From IMG/VR virus record IMGVR_UViG_3300034073_001507, positions 1 through 54,263 of that record: 54,263 bases of DNA, one strand, 5' to 3'. The notes beneath the pieces are model-generated. The model saw only the letters and a program-made list of their open reading frames with translations. It was not told where the DNA came from and made no database searches. The stretch comes from a virus. Below, piece after piece: positions 7,669-15,207 of this stretch (the first letter of the stretch is position 1; each line of letters opens with the position of its first letter). Position numbers and translations under genes: made by a program.

Positions 7669-8048
7669 TGGCCGACCTCTTTAAAGAAATCATACCGAGC
7701 ATTCTGCAAAAGAAGGAAAACGTTCTTCTGACCGAACAGGATGAGAAGTCCTATCCTAAGTTCATGGTCGGGCGAGCCTTGTCTAACTATCAAGATACAG
7801 TTCTGGTTGCAAATGAACTCAATCTGTATCCAAACCTAGACAATAAACTCCACTATGATTTTTGCCTAAATATCATTAAGCCTTTTAAACGTCCATTTGC
7901 TAAATGGCACAAGAAGGTCGAAGCCGCTGATTTGCAGGTTGTTAAAGAATACTATGGCTACTCCGATGCCAAGGCACTTGAAGCTCTCAGTATTCTTAGC
8001 GATGAAGATATTAGCGAGTTGAAGAAAAAAACATATAAAGGTGGTTAA
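7668..8048 (+). CDS. 62: Clamp loader small subunit (gp62)
   Basis: 126-residue protein in the gp62 position, immediately after gene 44 and before regA. Sequence features fit the family: N-terminal amphipathic region MADLFKEIIPSILQKKENV and central KPFKRPFAKWHKK. It is shorter than T4 gp62 (187), as is usual in distant relatives. Start ATG 7668 overlaps the gp44 stop, implying translational coupling. Assignment relies on synteny plus weak similarity. Confidence 0.85.
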   Translation: MADLFKEIIPSILQKKENVLLTEQDEKSYPKFMVGRALSNYQDTVLVANELNLYPNLDNKLHYDFCLNIIKPFKRPFAKWHKKVEAADLQVVKEYYGYSDAKALEALSILSDEDISELKKKTYKGG

Positions 8049-8049
8049 C

Positions 8050-8454
8050 ATGGGCATCGAAAATCTTGTCGAAGTGCAACTAGAAGAAAGAAATGACTTT
8101 CTGAAAGTTCGCGAAACGCTAACCAGAATTGGTGTAGCTGCAAAGAACCAAAACGTTCTTTATCAATCTTGCCACATCCTCCACAAACAAGGCAAATACT
8201 ATATCGTGCACTTCAAAGAGCTGTTCGCTCTTGATGGTAAACCTGCCAGCATCAGCGAAAACGATATTGCTCGCCGCAATACGATTACCAATCTAATCGC
8301 TGAGTGGGGATTGGTGAAGATTGTTGATAAGAGTAAGACTGCTGATCCTATTGTTCCGATGGGGCAGATTAAAGTGTTGGCTCACAAAGATAAGAATGAT
8401 TGGACTTTAGTATCAAAATATAATATTGGTAAGAAGAAAAAAGTCGAATCTTGA
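8050..8454 (+). CDS. regA: RegA translational repressor
   Basis: 134-residue protein very close to T4 RegA: DFLKVRETLTRIG, VLYQSCHILHKQGKYYIVHF and a WGLVKIV segment are almost the same as in T4. RegA binds initiation regions of early phage mRNAs and shuts off their translation, including clamp-loader and polymerase messages. ATG 8050 follows AAGGTGG, while an upstream in-frame GTG (8041) overlaps that SD-like sequence. The C-terminal KKKK tail is extra relative to T4. Confidence 0.95.
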   Translation: MGIENLVEVQLEERNDFLKVRETLTRIGVAAKNQNVLYQSCHILHKQGKYYIVHFKELFALDGKPASISENDIARRNTITNLIAEWGLVKIVDKSKTADPIVPMGQIKVLAHKDKNDWTLVSKYNIGKKKKVES

Positions 8455-8462
8455 TATAAATA
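8455..8462 (+). promoter_or_regulatory. T4-type late promoter (hsp20)
   Basis: Exact TATAAATA directly after the regA stop and 57 nt before the Hsp20 start. T4 late promoters need only this -10 motif, recognised by gp55. Predicted start at G8468. Confidence 0.8.
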
Positions 8463-8490
8463 ATATCGGATGCCTTCGGGGTCCATATTA
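8461..8490 (+). other. Hairpin with UUCG loop overlapping late promoter
   Basis: TAATAT (8461-8466) pairs with ATATTA (8485-8490), GGA (8468-8470) with TCC (8482-8484), and CC with GG closing a TTCG loop (8475-8478). A late transcript from 8468 would carry only the inner part at its 5' end, while read-through RNA would carry the whole stem. Confidence 0.5.
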
Positions 8491-8518
8491 ATTAACTTGC
8501 TTATTTAAGGAGTTCCAA

Positions 8519-8983
8519 ATGACGAACAGAGCCGCATCACTTTTCAATTACGACCGTTTCTTTGCAAGCACACTAGGCTATGACAGCCTAATTGATCACC
8601 TACATCGAGCTGCTGAAACAGCCCAAGTCCAAACATCTTCTTATCCTCCTGTGAACATCATTCGTGATGAAGAAGATGAAAACAAGTATATCATTGAGCT
8701 TGCAGTATCAGGATTCCGCAAGGAAGAAATTGAAATCAAAGTTGAGAAGAACTCACTAAAGGTCTTTGGGAAAAAAGAAGAGAATGAGAAGCGCCGATAC
8801 CTAATGCAAGGTATTGCTGCTCGATCATTTACTCGATCGTTTATCCTAGCCGATAGTGTGGTGGTGCATGGTGCTGAATTGGAAGATGGCGTCCTCTCAA
8901 TTCAACTTGAGAACGTTATCCCAGAGCAGCACAAGCCACGAGTGATCCCAATCCAAACGCCAAAGTTACTATCACGTGAATAA
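8519..8983 (+). CDS. hsp20: Hsp20 small heat-shock protein
   Basis: 154-residue alpha-crystallin-domain chaperone: YPPVNIIRDEEDENKYIIELAV start of the domain (about residue 42), SGFRKEEIEIKVEKNSLKVFG beta strands, and the terminal GVLSIQL motif. Hsp20 genes are frequent in T4-like cyanophages and relatives. They probably protect phage proteins from aggregation, perhaps in head or tail assembly. AAGGAG lies 7 nt before the start. Expression should be late, from the TATAAATA at 8455. Confidence 0.93.
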   Translation: MTNRAASLFNYDRFFASTLGYDSLIDHLHRAAETAQVQTSSYPPVNIIRDEEDENKYIIELAVSGFRKEEIEIKVEKNSLKVFGKKEENEKRRYLMQGIAARSFTRSFILADSVVVHGAELEDGVLSIQLENVIPEQHKPRVIPIQTPKLLSRE

Positions 8984-9521
8984 TCGATTTGTCGATTTTT
9001 ATTTTGATGTAGCCAGGAGAGTTGCAAAACTCTCAAGAGCCAGAAGGCTCCAGGTAGGTGCGGTGATTGTAAAAGATCACCGCATCCTATCTTATGGTTT
9101 CAACGGCACTCCTTCTGGGTTTGACAACGACTGCGAAACTCTGATACCTGCAGGAACTGAGGTAGATCTGGATTCCAGGAGTTATATTGAATGGCCTGAA
9201 ACATTAGTTACCAAACCAGAAGTCATTCATGCTGAGATGAACGCAATCTTAAAGGTATCAAGAAGTCACGATTCAACAGAAGGAGCCACAATGTTTCTAA
9301 CTCACTCTCCATGCATTGAGTGCGCTAAGGCAATCCTGCAAAGTGGAATTGATGCAGTATACTATGATCTTGACTATCGGAAGAACGATGGGATATCCTT
9401 ACTGCTCAAGGGGGGTCTTACTGTAATTTCAAATGAAAGGTGGTTAAATGATCGAAGAGCAAGAACTGATCAATCCCAAACTGAAACGTCAACGGAGATT
9501 TCAACAAAAAATACGCAGTAA
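8976..9521 (+). CDS. dCMP deaminase
   Basis: 181-residue zinc deaminase. It starts at GTG 8976 inside the end of hsp20. Zinc ligands and catalytic Glu: H85-A-E87 and SPC113-IEC116; FNGTPSG is the substrate loop of dCMP deaminases. It makes dUMP for the ThyX encoded at 41939. The C-terminal 25 residues are Gln/Thr-rich and overlap the next gene out of frame by 74 nt, so the tail may be non-essential. Confidence 0.9.
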   Translation: MNNRFVDFYFDVARRVAKLSRARRLQVGAVIVKDHRILSYGFNGTPSGFDNDCETLIPAGTEVDLDSRSYIEWPETLVTKPEVIHAEMNAILKVSRSHDSTEGATMFLTHSPCIECAKAILQSGIDAVYYDLDYRKNDGISLLLKGGLTVISNERWLNDRRARTDQSQTETSTEISTKNTQ

Positions 9522-9744
9522 AAATAAGTGGAAAAAAGTTGCTAACAGACTATCGAATGAGTTACAATTAAGTGAGAGATATGACTGGATAAGAAAGGCT
9601 ACTGGTATGATGACTAATCATGGTAAACTTTGTTCTTGTCATATGTGTGGTAATCCAAGAAAATTCTTTAACGAAAAGACTATCCAAGAACAAAGGTCTG
9701 ATGTAAAATACAGAGAACGGTATGGTGAAGAAAATATATCTTGA
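9448..9744 (+). CDS. Small CxxC-type zinc-ribbon-like protein
   Basis: 98-residue basic protein with CSCHMCGNPRK near residues 62-72. This Cys/His cluster followed by GNPRK occurs in a group of short uncharacterised bacterial and phage proteins and may bind zinc. The start overlaps the deaminase gene by 74 nt, with AAAGGTGG as RBS. The function is unknown. Confidence 0.6.
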   Translation: MIEEQELINPKLKRQRRFQQKIRSKNKWKKVANRLSNELQLSERYDWIRKATGMMTNHGKLCSCHMCGNPRKFFNEKTIQEQRSDVKYRERYGEENIS

Positions 9745-10207
9745 TATGGATGGTGTGATAGCTGACTTTGATAAACGTTTCATTGAGTTGCATGGTGTTC
9801 CTCCAGGGCAAGTTCAAGGAACGTTTACAAAGTCAGAGTTCTGGGAAATGTTTGTTAAGGGCCGCCACTTTGAAACTCTAGAGTGGTTCCATGAAGGCAA
9901 AGAACTGTATCAGTTTCTCAGTTCTTTCAGAATTCCAATAGAGATTCTTTCATCAAGCGGCGGCGAACTTTTCTATGATGAAATCACTGAACATAAAACT
10001 AGCTGGCTTCGAAACAATAACATCCATATACCAGTTAACATTGTTCCTGGTAAAAGATACAAAAAAGACTTTGCCCATGAACATCATCTTTTAATTGACG
10101 ACACATATAGAAACGTAATAGAATTTGAAGAAGCTGGCGGAAAGGCAATCCTTCATCAAAATCTGAAAGATACTATGGAGCAAGTGTATGAAAGCCTATA
10201 TCGGTAG
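9722..10207 (+). CDS. HAD-family 5'(3')-deoxyribonucleotidase-like protein
   Basis: 161-residue HAD hydrolase. Motif I is YLDMDGVIADFD (residues 6-17), where both aspartates of DxD are present. Motif II is ILSSSGG, and motif III/IV is the Lys region with LLIDDTYRNV. The size and the DMDGV(I/L)ADFD signature match 5'(3')-deoxyribonucleotidases, which dephosphorylate dNMPs. It may balance or recycle nucleotides with the adjacent dCMP deaminase. It overlaps genes on both sides by about 20 nt. Confidence 0.8.
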   Translation: MVKKIYLDMDGVIADFDKRFIELHGVPPGQVQGTFTKSEFWEMFVKGRHFETLEWFHEGKELYQFLSSFRIPIEILSSSGGELFYDEITEHKTSWLRNNNIHIPVNIVPGKRYKKDFAHEHHLLIDDTYRNVIEFEEAGGKAILHQNLKDTMEQVYESLYR

Positions 10208-10730
10208 TTATCCTAAGAATCCTGACAAGGAACGCAAGATCAGAGTTCGCATTGATAAGTGGGATACTTGGTCAATGGATTCTACATTGGCATTTATCAT
10301 CTATCCGATGCTCAAGCAGTTGAAAGCTACAACACACGGCGCACCTAGTGATATGCCTGCTTTCCGACAAACCTCAGACTCTATTCAGTTAGCATTTCCT
10401 TTTTATGCTGAAGAAGATGCTACGGCATGGGATGCTGGTCATCAGCAGTGGATGGATACTCTCGACAAAATGATCTGGTCATTCTCCCAGCTTGTTGAAA
10501 ACAACGGCGATTGGGAAGACCAGTTTCACTCGGGCGAGCATGATGTCATTCATGTTCCTGTCGACAAAAATGGCAACGAAGTGCCAGAGAAGGATGCTGA
10601 GTTGTTTGAGTTGAAGCGTGGCCCAAAAGACACTCATGTTTTTGATTATGAAGGATATCTGAAACATCGCGAGAGAATGCAAGAAGGATTTGATTTGTTC
10701 GGCAAATACTATTCCAATCTTTGGGACTAA
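10188..10730 (+). CDS. Conserved T4-like phage protein, unknown function
   Basis: 180-residue acidic, Trp- and His-rich protein with VRIDKWDTWSMDSTLA near the N-terminus and a C-terminal FDLFGKYYSNLWD. Similar proteins occur in many aquatic T4-like phages. I recognise no enzymatic motif, signal or membrane segment. It overlaps the preceding nucleotidase gene by 20 nt. Confidence 0.7.
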   Translation: MKAYIGSYPKNPDKERKIRVRIDKWDTWSMDSTLAFIIYPMLKQLKATTHGAPSDMPAFRQTSDSIQLAFPFYAEEDATAWDAGHQQWMDTLDKMIWSFSQLVENNGDWEDQFHSGEHDVIHVPVDKNGNEVPEKDAELFELKRGPKDTHVFDYEGYLKHRERMQEGFDLFGKYYSNLWD

Positions 10731-10742
10731 AGAGGAATTAAA

Positions 10743-11039
10743 ATGATTAAGACGGCACTGTTGCATGGTATTCAAGCACTAGTCATTCAAGCAATTGTTT
10801 TTGTAATAACTAAAGATCTTGCTCTTGGGGCAGCTCTTGCAATTGGACTTTTTTATGGACGAGAAAATGCACAAGCGCAATACAAGTATGCTAATGGTCG
10901 ATCAATCAAAGATCTAAAACCAAAAGAGTGGCAACTTAATCCACTGAAATGGAATAAAGACGGATTGCTCGATTTTATTGTTCCTTCTATTGTTGTTATT
11001 GTAACAACCATTATTGGATTGCAGTTCGACTTTCACTGA
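10743..11039 (+). CDS. Small membrane protein
   Basis: 98 residues with a hydrophobic segment at about 10-36 and another at about 80-96, separated by a polar loop with YKYANGRSIKDLKPKEW. This predicts a two-pass inner-membrane protein with both ends on the same side. RBS AGAGGAA lies before ATG. Function unknown; it is followed directly by a tRNA gene. Confidence 0.6.
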   Translation: MIKTALLHGIQALVIQAIVFVITKDLALGAALAIGLFYGRENAQAQYKYANGRSIKDLKPKEWQLNPLKWNKDGLLDFIVPSIVVIVTTIIGLQFDFH

Positions 11040-11044
11040 TCATT

Positions 11045-11121
11045 GGGACTTTAGCTCAGTTGGTTAGAGCACCCGACTCATAATCGGATGGTCGTTGGTT
11101 CAAGCCCAACAAGTCCCACCA
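11045..11121 (+). tRNA. tRNA with CAT anticodon (Met or Ile2)
   Basis: 77 nt, with encoded CCA. Acceptor GGGACTT/AAGTCCC, D-stem GCTC/GAGC, anticodon loop CTCATAA (anticodon 11079-11081) and T-stem GTTGG/CCAAC are all intact. Only the C-A pair at the top of the anticodon stem is a mismatch. The variable and T-arm sequence is closer to bacterial tRNA-Ile2 (CAT, read as ATA after lysidine modification) than to elongator Met, so decoding of ATA is possible. Confidence 0.95.
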
Positions 11122-11125
11122 TTCA

Positions 11126-11362
11126 TAAGTCATTGATTTTATTAGAATTTCTGTTTTGAGTGTGGTTTGCTAAGTTGTTGATTTTATTAGAGTTTTTCGA
11201 GAGAGGGTTCTGGTGCGGGGACTACTGCGCTCTGACGGTCTACTGGCAAAGGTTTGCTGCTAAGTCATTGATTTACTGTGAAAAAACTTCTTATGAATCA
11301 GTAACTTAGCTCAGATGTTGCTGGCTAGCCCTTTTTGTAAGTCTTTGATTTCATTACGTTTT
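11126..11362 (+). repeat. Four degenerate 25-nt direct repeats
   Basis: Copies start at 11126, 11171, 11261 and 11338. Each begins with TAAGT, followed by (C/T)(A/T/G)TTGATTT and a T-rich tail. Spacings are 45, 90 and 77 nt. A shortened inverted copy, CAGTAACTTAG, is at 11299-11309. The 312-nt gap between the tRNA and the gene at 11434 contains no other gene. Roles to consider are an origin or protein-binding array, a promoter enhancer, or a recombination-derived tract. Confidence 0.7.
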
Positions 11363-11390
11363 TTGTTATATTTTTTTCTGCTGATACCAG

Positions 11391-11396
11391 TATAAT
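11391..11396 (+). promoter_or_regulatory. Putative -10 element
   Basis: TATAAT at 11391-11396, 38 nt before the ATG of the gene at 11434, in a context (CAGTATAATGG) like that of the promoter at 936. No good -35 is present, so activation by the upstream repeat array is conceivable. Confidence 0.5.
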
Positions 11397-11433
11397 GGAA
11401 ACTGTAAGGTGATTGAAACAAAGGTGAAATGAA

Positions 11434-11757
11434 ATGGCTCGTGTGAAAGTTAGCAAGGTTCCCGTCGGCGAGCGGGTGAGTGATGTGACCCGTATCCTCC
11501 GCGAGAGCGGGAGCGAGAAATTTCCATACAGCAGAGAGGCATTTGCGTATGCGTGTGGGTATCTGGAGTCTACGCTCAAGCGTGCTCTTGAGATGCTGCC
11601 TCCTGGCAAGCGTGAGAAGTTTCTGGCCGACCTCGAGAAGCAGGTCCGCCCGAAGACCAAGAAGGTCAAGAATCTCATGACTGGTAAGGAAGTTGAGATC
11701 CCGTACGACACTCCGCGTTGTGCAGATCCCAGCACTGAACTCTACTGGAGCATGTAA
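11434..11757 (+). CDS. Small basic protein, unknown function
   Basis: 107 residues, Lys/Arg/Glu-rich, mostly helical by appearance, with a central helix FAYACGYLESTLKRALEML and a C-terminal PYDTPRCADPSTELYWSM. No recognised domain. GC-rich codon use sets it apart from the AT-rich glycan genes downstream. It is the first gene after the repeat tract and a putative promoter, so early expression is likely. RBS AAAGGTGAA. Confidence 0.6.
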   Translation: MARVKVSKVPVGERVSDVTRILRESGSEKFPYSREAFAYACGYLESTLKRALEMLPPGKREKFLADLEKQVRPKTKKVKNLMTGKEVEIPYDTPRCADPSTELYWSM

Positions 11758-11758
11758 G

Positions 11759-11962
11759 ATGAACTGGAATCTTGAAGGTCTGACTATCACGGGAACGTAT
11801 CTCGAAACGTTTCCTATCGTCGGTAAGGTTGAGCTGTCACGCGTCAAGTATGGTGGCGGAGTTTCTCACCATATCGTGCTCGATCAACCGATTGAAGTAT
11901 TCGGCGACATGCGCGACCGAGTGATCCTTGACCACCGCGATGTTACCAGCGTGAAGTCATGA
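11759..11962 (+). CDS. Short beta-rich protein, unknown function
   Basis: 67 residues starting at ATG 11759, one base after the previous stop. Alternating hydrophobic strands (LTITGTYL, GKVELSRVKYG, HHIVLDQPIEVFG) suggest a small beta-barrel. It overlaps the RmlC start by 4 nt (ATGA). No function recognised. Confidence 0.55.
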   Translation: MNWNLEGLTITGTYLETFPIVGKVELSRVKYGGGVSHHIVLDQPIEVFGDMRDRVILDHRDVTSVKS

Positions 11963-12498
11963 ACTTCCTTGACACAAATGGCGTCAAAGATCTAGTGCTG
12001 CTGGAGCCCAAGGTCTTTGGCGACGACCGAGGATATTTCTTTGAGTCTTGGAATCGTGAGCTGTTTGCCGCTGTAGGCATCAGTAAAGTATTTGTACAAG
12101 ATAATCAAAGTCGATCTCAGCGCGGAGTTCTCCGTGGTCTACACTATCAGACTCGATACACCCAAGGCAAACTGGTTCGAGTAATCAGCGGCGAAGTGTT
12201 TGATGTGGCTGTAGACTTACGCAAGAACTCAAGCAGCTATGGTAAGTGGTTTGCCACAATATTGTCAGAACATAACAAACGCATATTCTGGATACCGCCA
12301 GGATTTGCCCATGGATTCTTGGTGCTGAGTGAAACAGCTGATCTAGTTTACAAATGTACCAGGAAGTACAGCCCAAAGCATAATGTATGTATACGCTGGG
12401 ATGATCCAGATCTAAACATACAATGGCCAATGCAACCTAATAGTCTGTCAGCCAAAGACTCTGCTGGAATTCTATTCAAGGACGCACCTAAATTCTAG
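11959..12498 (+). CDS. rfbC: dTDP-4-dehydrorhamnose 3,5-epimerase-like (RmlC)
   Basis: 179-residue cupin epimerase: FGDDRGYFFESW, QDNQSRSQRGVLRGLHYQ (catalytic His region), GKLVRVISGEVFDVAVDLR, FWIPPGFAHGFLVLSE and YKCTRKYSP are all family hallmarks. The enzyme epimerises 4-keto-6-deoxy sugars at C3 and C5. No RmlA, RmlB or RmlD is in the window. With Gmd and the C-methyltransferases nearby it may act on a GDP-bound 4-keto sugar or use host dTDP intermediates. Confidence 0.92.
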   Translation: MNFLDTNGVKDLVLLEPKVFGDDRGYFFESWNRELFAAVGISKVFVQDNQSRSQRGVLRGLHYQTRYTQGKLVRVISGEVFDVAVDLRKNSSSYGKWFATILSEHNKRIFWIPPGFAHGFLVLSETADLVYKCTRKYSPKHNVCIRWDDPDLNIQWPMQPNSLSAKDSAGILFKDAPKF

Positions 12499-12506
12499 GA
12501 GATTCT

Positions 12507-12713
12507 ATGATTCAGTACATTGATCCGTTTGACCTATATAAAAAAGAAGTCATGAAAATTCTACAAATCGATGCGCTGAGTGCTGTGGATTCAAGTTTGT
12601 TATTTGCCTGCTACAAAAACAACTTCACACCTCAAGTCGCAGCGGAAGAGCTAGAAAGTTTCTGGTATTCTCCGATCGAAGAAGATTATAATTTTCATGG
12701 AAATTATGATTAA
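12507..12713 (+). CDS. Short acidic protein, unknown function
   Basis: 68 residues with RBS AGGAGA and ATG 12507, ending 2 nt before tRNA-Arg. The sequence is acidic and aromatic (C-terminal DYNFHGNYD). It has no motif I recognise. Codon use resembles its neighbours. Confidence 0.5.
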   Translation: MIQYIDPFDLYKKEVMKILQIDALSAVDSSLLFACYKNNFTPQVAAEELESFWYSPIEEDYNFHGNYD

Positions 12714-12715
12714 TT

Positions 12716-12792
12716 GCACTCGTAGCTCAGTAGGATAGAGCAGTAGCCTTCTAAGCTATTGGTCAGAGGTTCGAATCCTCTCGGGTGCGCCA
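12716..12792 (+). tRNA. tRNA-Arg(TCT)
   Basis: 77 nt, with encoded CCA. Acceptor GCACTCG pairs with CGGGTGC, allowing one G-T pair; D-stem GCTC/GAGC, anticodon stem GTAGC/GCTAT with loop CTTCTAA (anticodon TCT at 12750-12752), T-arm AGAGG/CCTCT. It decodes AGA/AGG, codons used often in this AT-rich genome. Confidence 0.96.
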
Positions 12793-12805
12793 ATATGGAG
12801 GTGTG

Positions 12806-13429
12806 ATGTTCAATATACTACCAATATACAACCCTGGAGTTCTGGAAAGCAGAATTCCCAATCACATCTTTGAAAGATTAAAATCTGATTGCCTTTCTGG
12901 TGTTGCTAAGAAAGATACATACAATCACAATCTAATTTCATACATTCGAGAAGAATATCAATACGATCACCATAGCGATCTAGAACTAAGCAATTTTCTT
13001 TTAGAGATGTATCGATCCTGGCGCAATACATTTTCAGTAGATCCAGACCACGAGTTAAGAGATAATCAGTATCCAGTAATCAATGACATTTGGATCAACT
13101 ACCAAAAGAAAGGTGAGTACAATCCAAACCACATTCATGGTGGGAAAGCATCTTTTGTTATTTGGGTTAATATTCCATATGATATTGATGAAGAACTGAA
13201 GGTAGATTTTCATGAGAAACCGCAAACTCCAAGAGTTGCAGCATTTGAACTCACATATTCAACTCACACTATGGGCTTGAGCTCCCATCTAATTTGGGTA
13301 AACAAAAGAGACGAAGGGAGAATAATTATGTTTCCTGCTAATATGACTCATTGTGTCTATCCATTTTTCACTTCAGATGAAACTAGAATTTCTGTAGCTG
13401 GAAACATGAACATTGTAACAGGAGAATAG
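12806..13429 (+). CDS. 2OG-Fe(II) oxygenase-like protein
   Basis: 207 residues. The pattern of phage 2OG-Fe(II) oxygenases of the PF13759 type is visible: WINYQKKGEYNPNHIHGG (metal His region), SFVIWVNIPYD, then GRIIMFPANMTHCVYPF (distal His) and TRISVAGN. Substrates for this group are unknown. ATG 12806 is chosen over an in-frame start inside the tRNA because GGAGGTG stands just upstream. It is directly followed by a glycosyltransferase gene. Confidence 0.75.
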   Translation: MFNILPIYNPGVLESRIPNHIFERLKSDCLSGVAKKDTYNHNLISYIREEYQYDHHSDLELSNFLLEMYRSWRNTFSVDPDHELRDNQYPVINDIWINYQKKGEYNPNHIHGGKASFVIWVNIPYDIDEELKVDFHEKPQTPRVAAFELTYSTHTMGLSSHLIWVNKRDEGRIIMFPANMTHCVYPFFTSDETRISVAGNMNIVTGE

Positions 13430-13431
13430 CT

Positions 13432-14094
13432 GTGCAAAAATTCCATGTTGTTTGTCCATTAGCGAGGTTTGATAATGTACCAAAACTTTATAATGCATTA
13501 AAGGGGCACAATGTTTTTTGGCATATTGTGACTGATGACGATAATCCGAAATCCCATGAGTTCGTACCACCACAAGAAGATTGGATTAAACACCATATTT
13601 GTCATAACGATAGGGAACTATTTTGGGATAGGTCTAATACATCTCTCAATTGGTTCCTAGATAATTATCCTTTAGAACCAGAAGATATGTATTGTTTTTT
13701 GAATGATGATGATGCATACGAGCCAGATTTTTTTGACAAACTGCGAAATGTGATATATAATTTCCCATATGAAATTAATGTTATCATCACTTCAATGAAA
13801 CGAGGCGATGAGATTCCAGAAAGCGTGAAAGGAACCAACCGCCATCACCACACAAATACTTTGATTGCCCATCCAATTTTTATGCAGCCGATGAAGGTTG
13901 GGCTTGAACAAATTTTAGTCAAGGGTAAGGTTCTTGATCTAGGATTTAGATTCCCAAGGTATGATTGTGGCGATGGTATGTTGATTACAGCAATAACACA
14001 ACAAGTACATACCATGTATTTACCAGAAGTTTATGTTTGGTTCAATTATTTCGAACCAGGGAGATGGAGGAACATCGATGTCTTCGAAAAATGA
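13432..14094 (+). CDS. GT-A glycosyltransferase
   Basis: 220-residue protein starting at GTG 13432, with AGGAG 7-11 nt upstream. GT-A features: FHVVCPLARFDNV at the N-terminus, the DDD motif in YCFLNDDDAYEPDFF (about residues 86-94), and a late HT/Trp region. It lies among sugar-nucleotide genes. The acceptor is unknown. Confidence 0.7.
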   Translation: MQKFHVVCPLARFDNVPKLYNALKGHNVFWHIVTDDDNPKSHEFVPPQEDWIKHHICHNDRELFWDRSNTSLNWFLDNYPLEPEDMYCFLNDDDAYEPDFFDKLRNVIYNFPYEINVIITSMKRGDEIPESVKGTNRHHHTNTLIAHPIFMQPMKVGLEQILVKGKVLDLGFRFPRYDCGDGMLITAITQQVHTMYLPEVYVWFNYFEPGRWRNIDVFEK

Positions 14095-14197
14095 TATAAC
14101 AGGAGATCTTATTAAAACCAAACCCTCTAGCCAAAAATATAGGGAAAACTGGGAAAAAATATTTGGCAATAAAAAGCCTAAGAAGGTAAAAAAATGA
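14078..14197 (+). CDS. Short conserved phage protein (39 aa)
   Basis: 39 codons, MSSKNDITGDLIKTKPSSQK at the N-terminus and WEKIFGNKKPKKVKK at the C-terminus. The pattern ITGD-x-I-x-TKPSS plus W-x-x-I-F-G-x-K occurs as a tiny stand-alone protein in many T4-like phages. GGAGG lies 7 nt before ATG. It overlaps the ends of both neighbouring genes, filling the gap between them. Function unknown. Confidence 0.75.
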   Translation: MSSKNDITGDLIKTKPSSQKYRENWEKIFGNKKPKKVKK

Positions 14198-15198
14198 AAA
14201 CAGCATTAATCACAGGCATCACTGGACAAGACGGAAGCTATTTGGCTGAACTCCTATTAGAAAAGGGCTATTCGGTACATGGTATTATCAGAAGAAGTTC
14301 TGATTCAAACCATAAACACATAGCAAAAATTAAAAACAAAATAACTCTACATCAGGCTGATCTATCCGATAGTATTTGTTTGGCAGCAGTTATTGCTTTG
14401 GTTCGCCCGCATGAGATCTATAATCTAGCAGCTCAGAGTCATGTCAAGATCAGTTTTGAGGCGCCACAACATACAACTGATATTAATGCATTGGGGCCAC
14501 TTCGTATTCTTGAGGCAATTCGAGCGTTAAATCTTAACACTAAATTCTACCAAGCAAGCACTAGTGAAATGTTTGGTATGGTACAAACAGCCCCTCAAAA
14601 CGAAGAAACAGTTTTTCGACCAGCCAGCCCATATGGTGCTGCTAAACTCTATGCACATTGGTTAGTGATTAACTACAGGTTGGGGTATAATATATTCGCT
14701 TGTAATGGTATCCTTTATAATCATGAGTCGCCGCGCCGAGGCGAATTGTTTGTGACGCGCAAGATAACCAAAGGATTTGTTGATATTGCTATGGGTAAAA
14801 TTAAACCAATTGAACTTGGTAATCTTGATAGCCTTAGAGATTGGGGTCATGCTAAAGATTATGTGAGGGCAATGTGGCTGATGCTACAGCAAGACAAGCC
14901 AGATGATTATGTTATTGCAACAGGAACACAAGCCAGCGTCAGAGATTTCTGCAACTACTCTGCAGAATATTTTGATATCCAACTTGAGTGGGAAGGGTCT
15001 GGCGTTGATGAATTCGCAAGAAATAAAAAGACTGGTGACATTCTTGTTAAAGTAAATACAGATTTTTATCGTCCAGTCGATGTCGTTAATTTACTAGGAG
15101 ATGCTTCGAAGGCAAGAAAGGTTCTAAAGTGGCAACCTAAATATTCTTTGAAGGATCTTGTATCTGACATGTGTAAATCTGATTTAGACAATATTTGA
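14194..15198 (+). CDS. gmd: GDP-mannose 4,6-dehydratase
   Basis: 334-residue extended SDR enzyme: GITGQDGSYLAELLLEKGY (NAD(P)-binding Gly motif, residues 8-26), IIRRSS, NLAAQSHVKISFEAP, STSEMFG, SPYGAAKLYAHW (Y-x-x-x-K catalytic pair) and NHESPRRGE, all diagnostic of Gmd. It converts GDP-mannose to GDP-4-keto-6-deoxymannose. No GMER or perosamine synthase is visible, so the keto sugar probably feeds the C-methyltransferases that follow. Confidence 0.96.
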   Translation: MKTALITGITGQDGSYLAELLLEKGYSVHGIIRRSSDSNHKHIAKIKNKITLHQADLSDSICLAAVIALVRPHEIYNLAAQSHVKISFEAPQHTTDINALGPLRILEAIRALNLNTKFYQASTSEMFGMVQTAPQNEETVFRPASPYGAAKLYAHWLVINYRLGYNIFACNGILYNHESPRRGELFVTRKITKGFVDIAMGKIKPIELGNLDSLRDWGHAKDYVRAMWLMLQQDKPDDYVIATGTQASVRDFCNYSAEYFDIQLEWEGSGVDEFARNKKTGDILVKVNTDFYRPVDVVNLLGDASKARKVLKWQPKYSLKDLVSDMCKSDLDNI

Positions 15199-15207
15199 GG
15201 AGTTTTT

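Noticed and set aside
11126-11362. CRISPR array
   Set aside because: The repeats are degenerate, irregularly spaced (45, 90 and 77 nt), and no cas gene is present.
11311-11847. 178-codon open frame on the minus strand
   Set aside because: It runs opposite to two + strand genes with RBS and promoter, in a window where all supported genes are on +. GC-rich third positions of the + gene create the open antisense frame.
12785-12805. Upstream start for the 2OG oxygenase gene
   Set aside because: This start lies in the 3' end of tRNA-Arg, while ATG 12806 has a good GGAGGTG ribosome-binding site.
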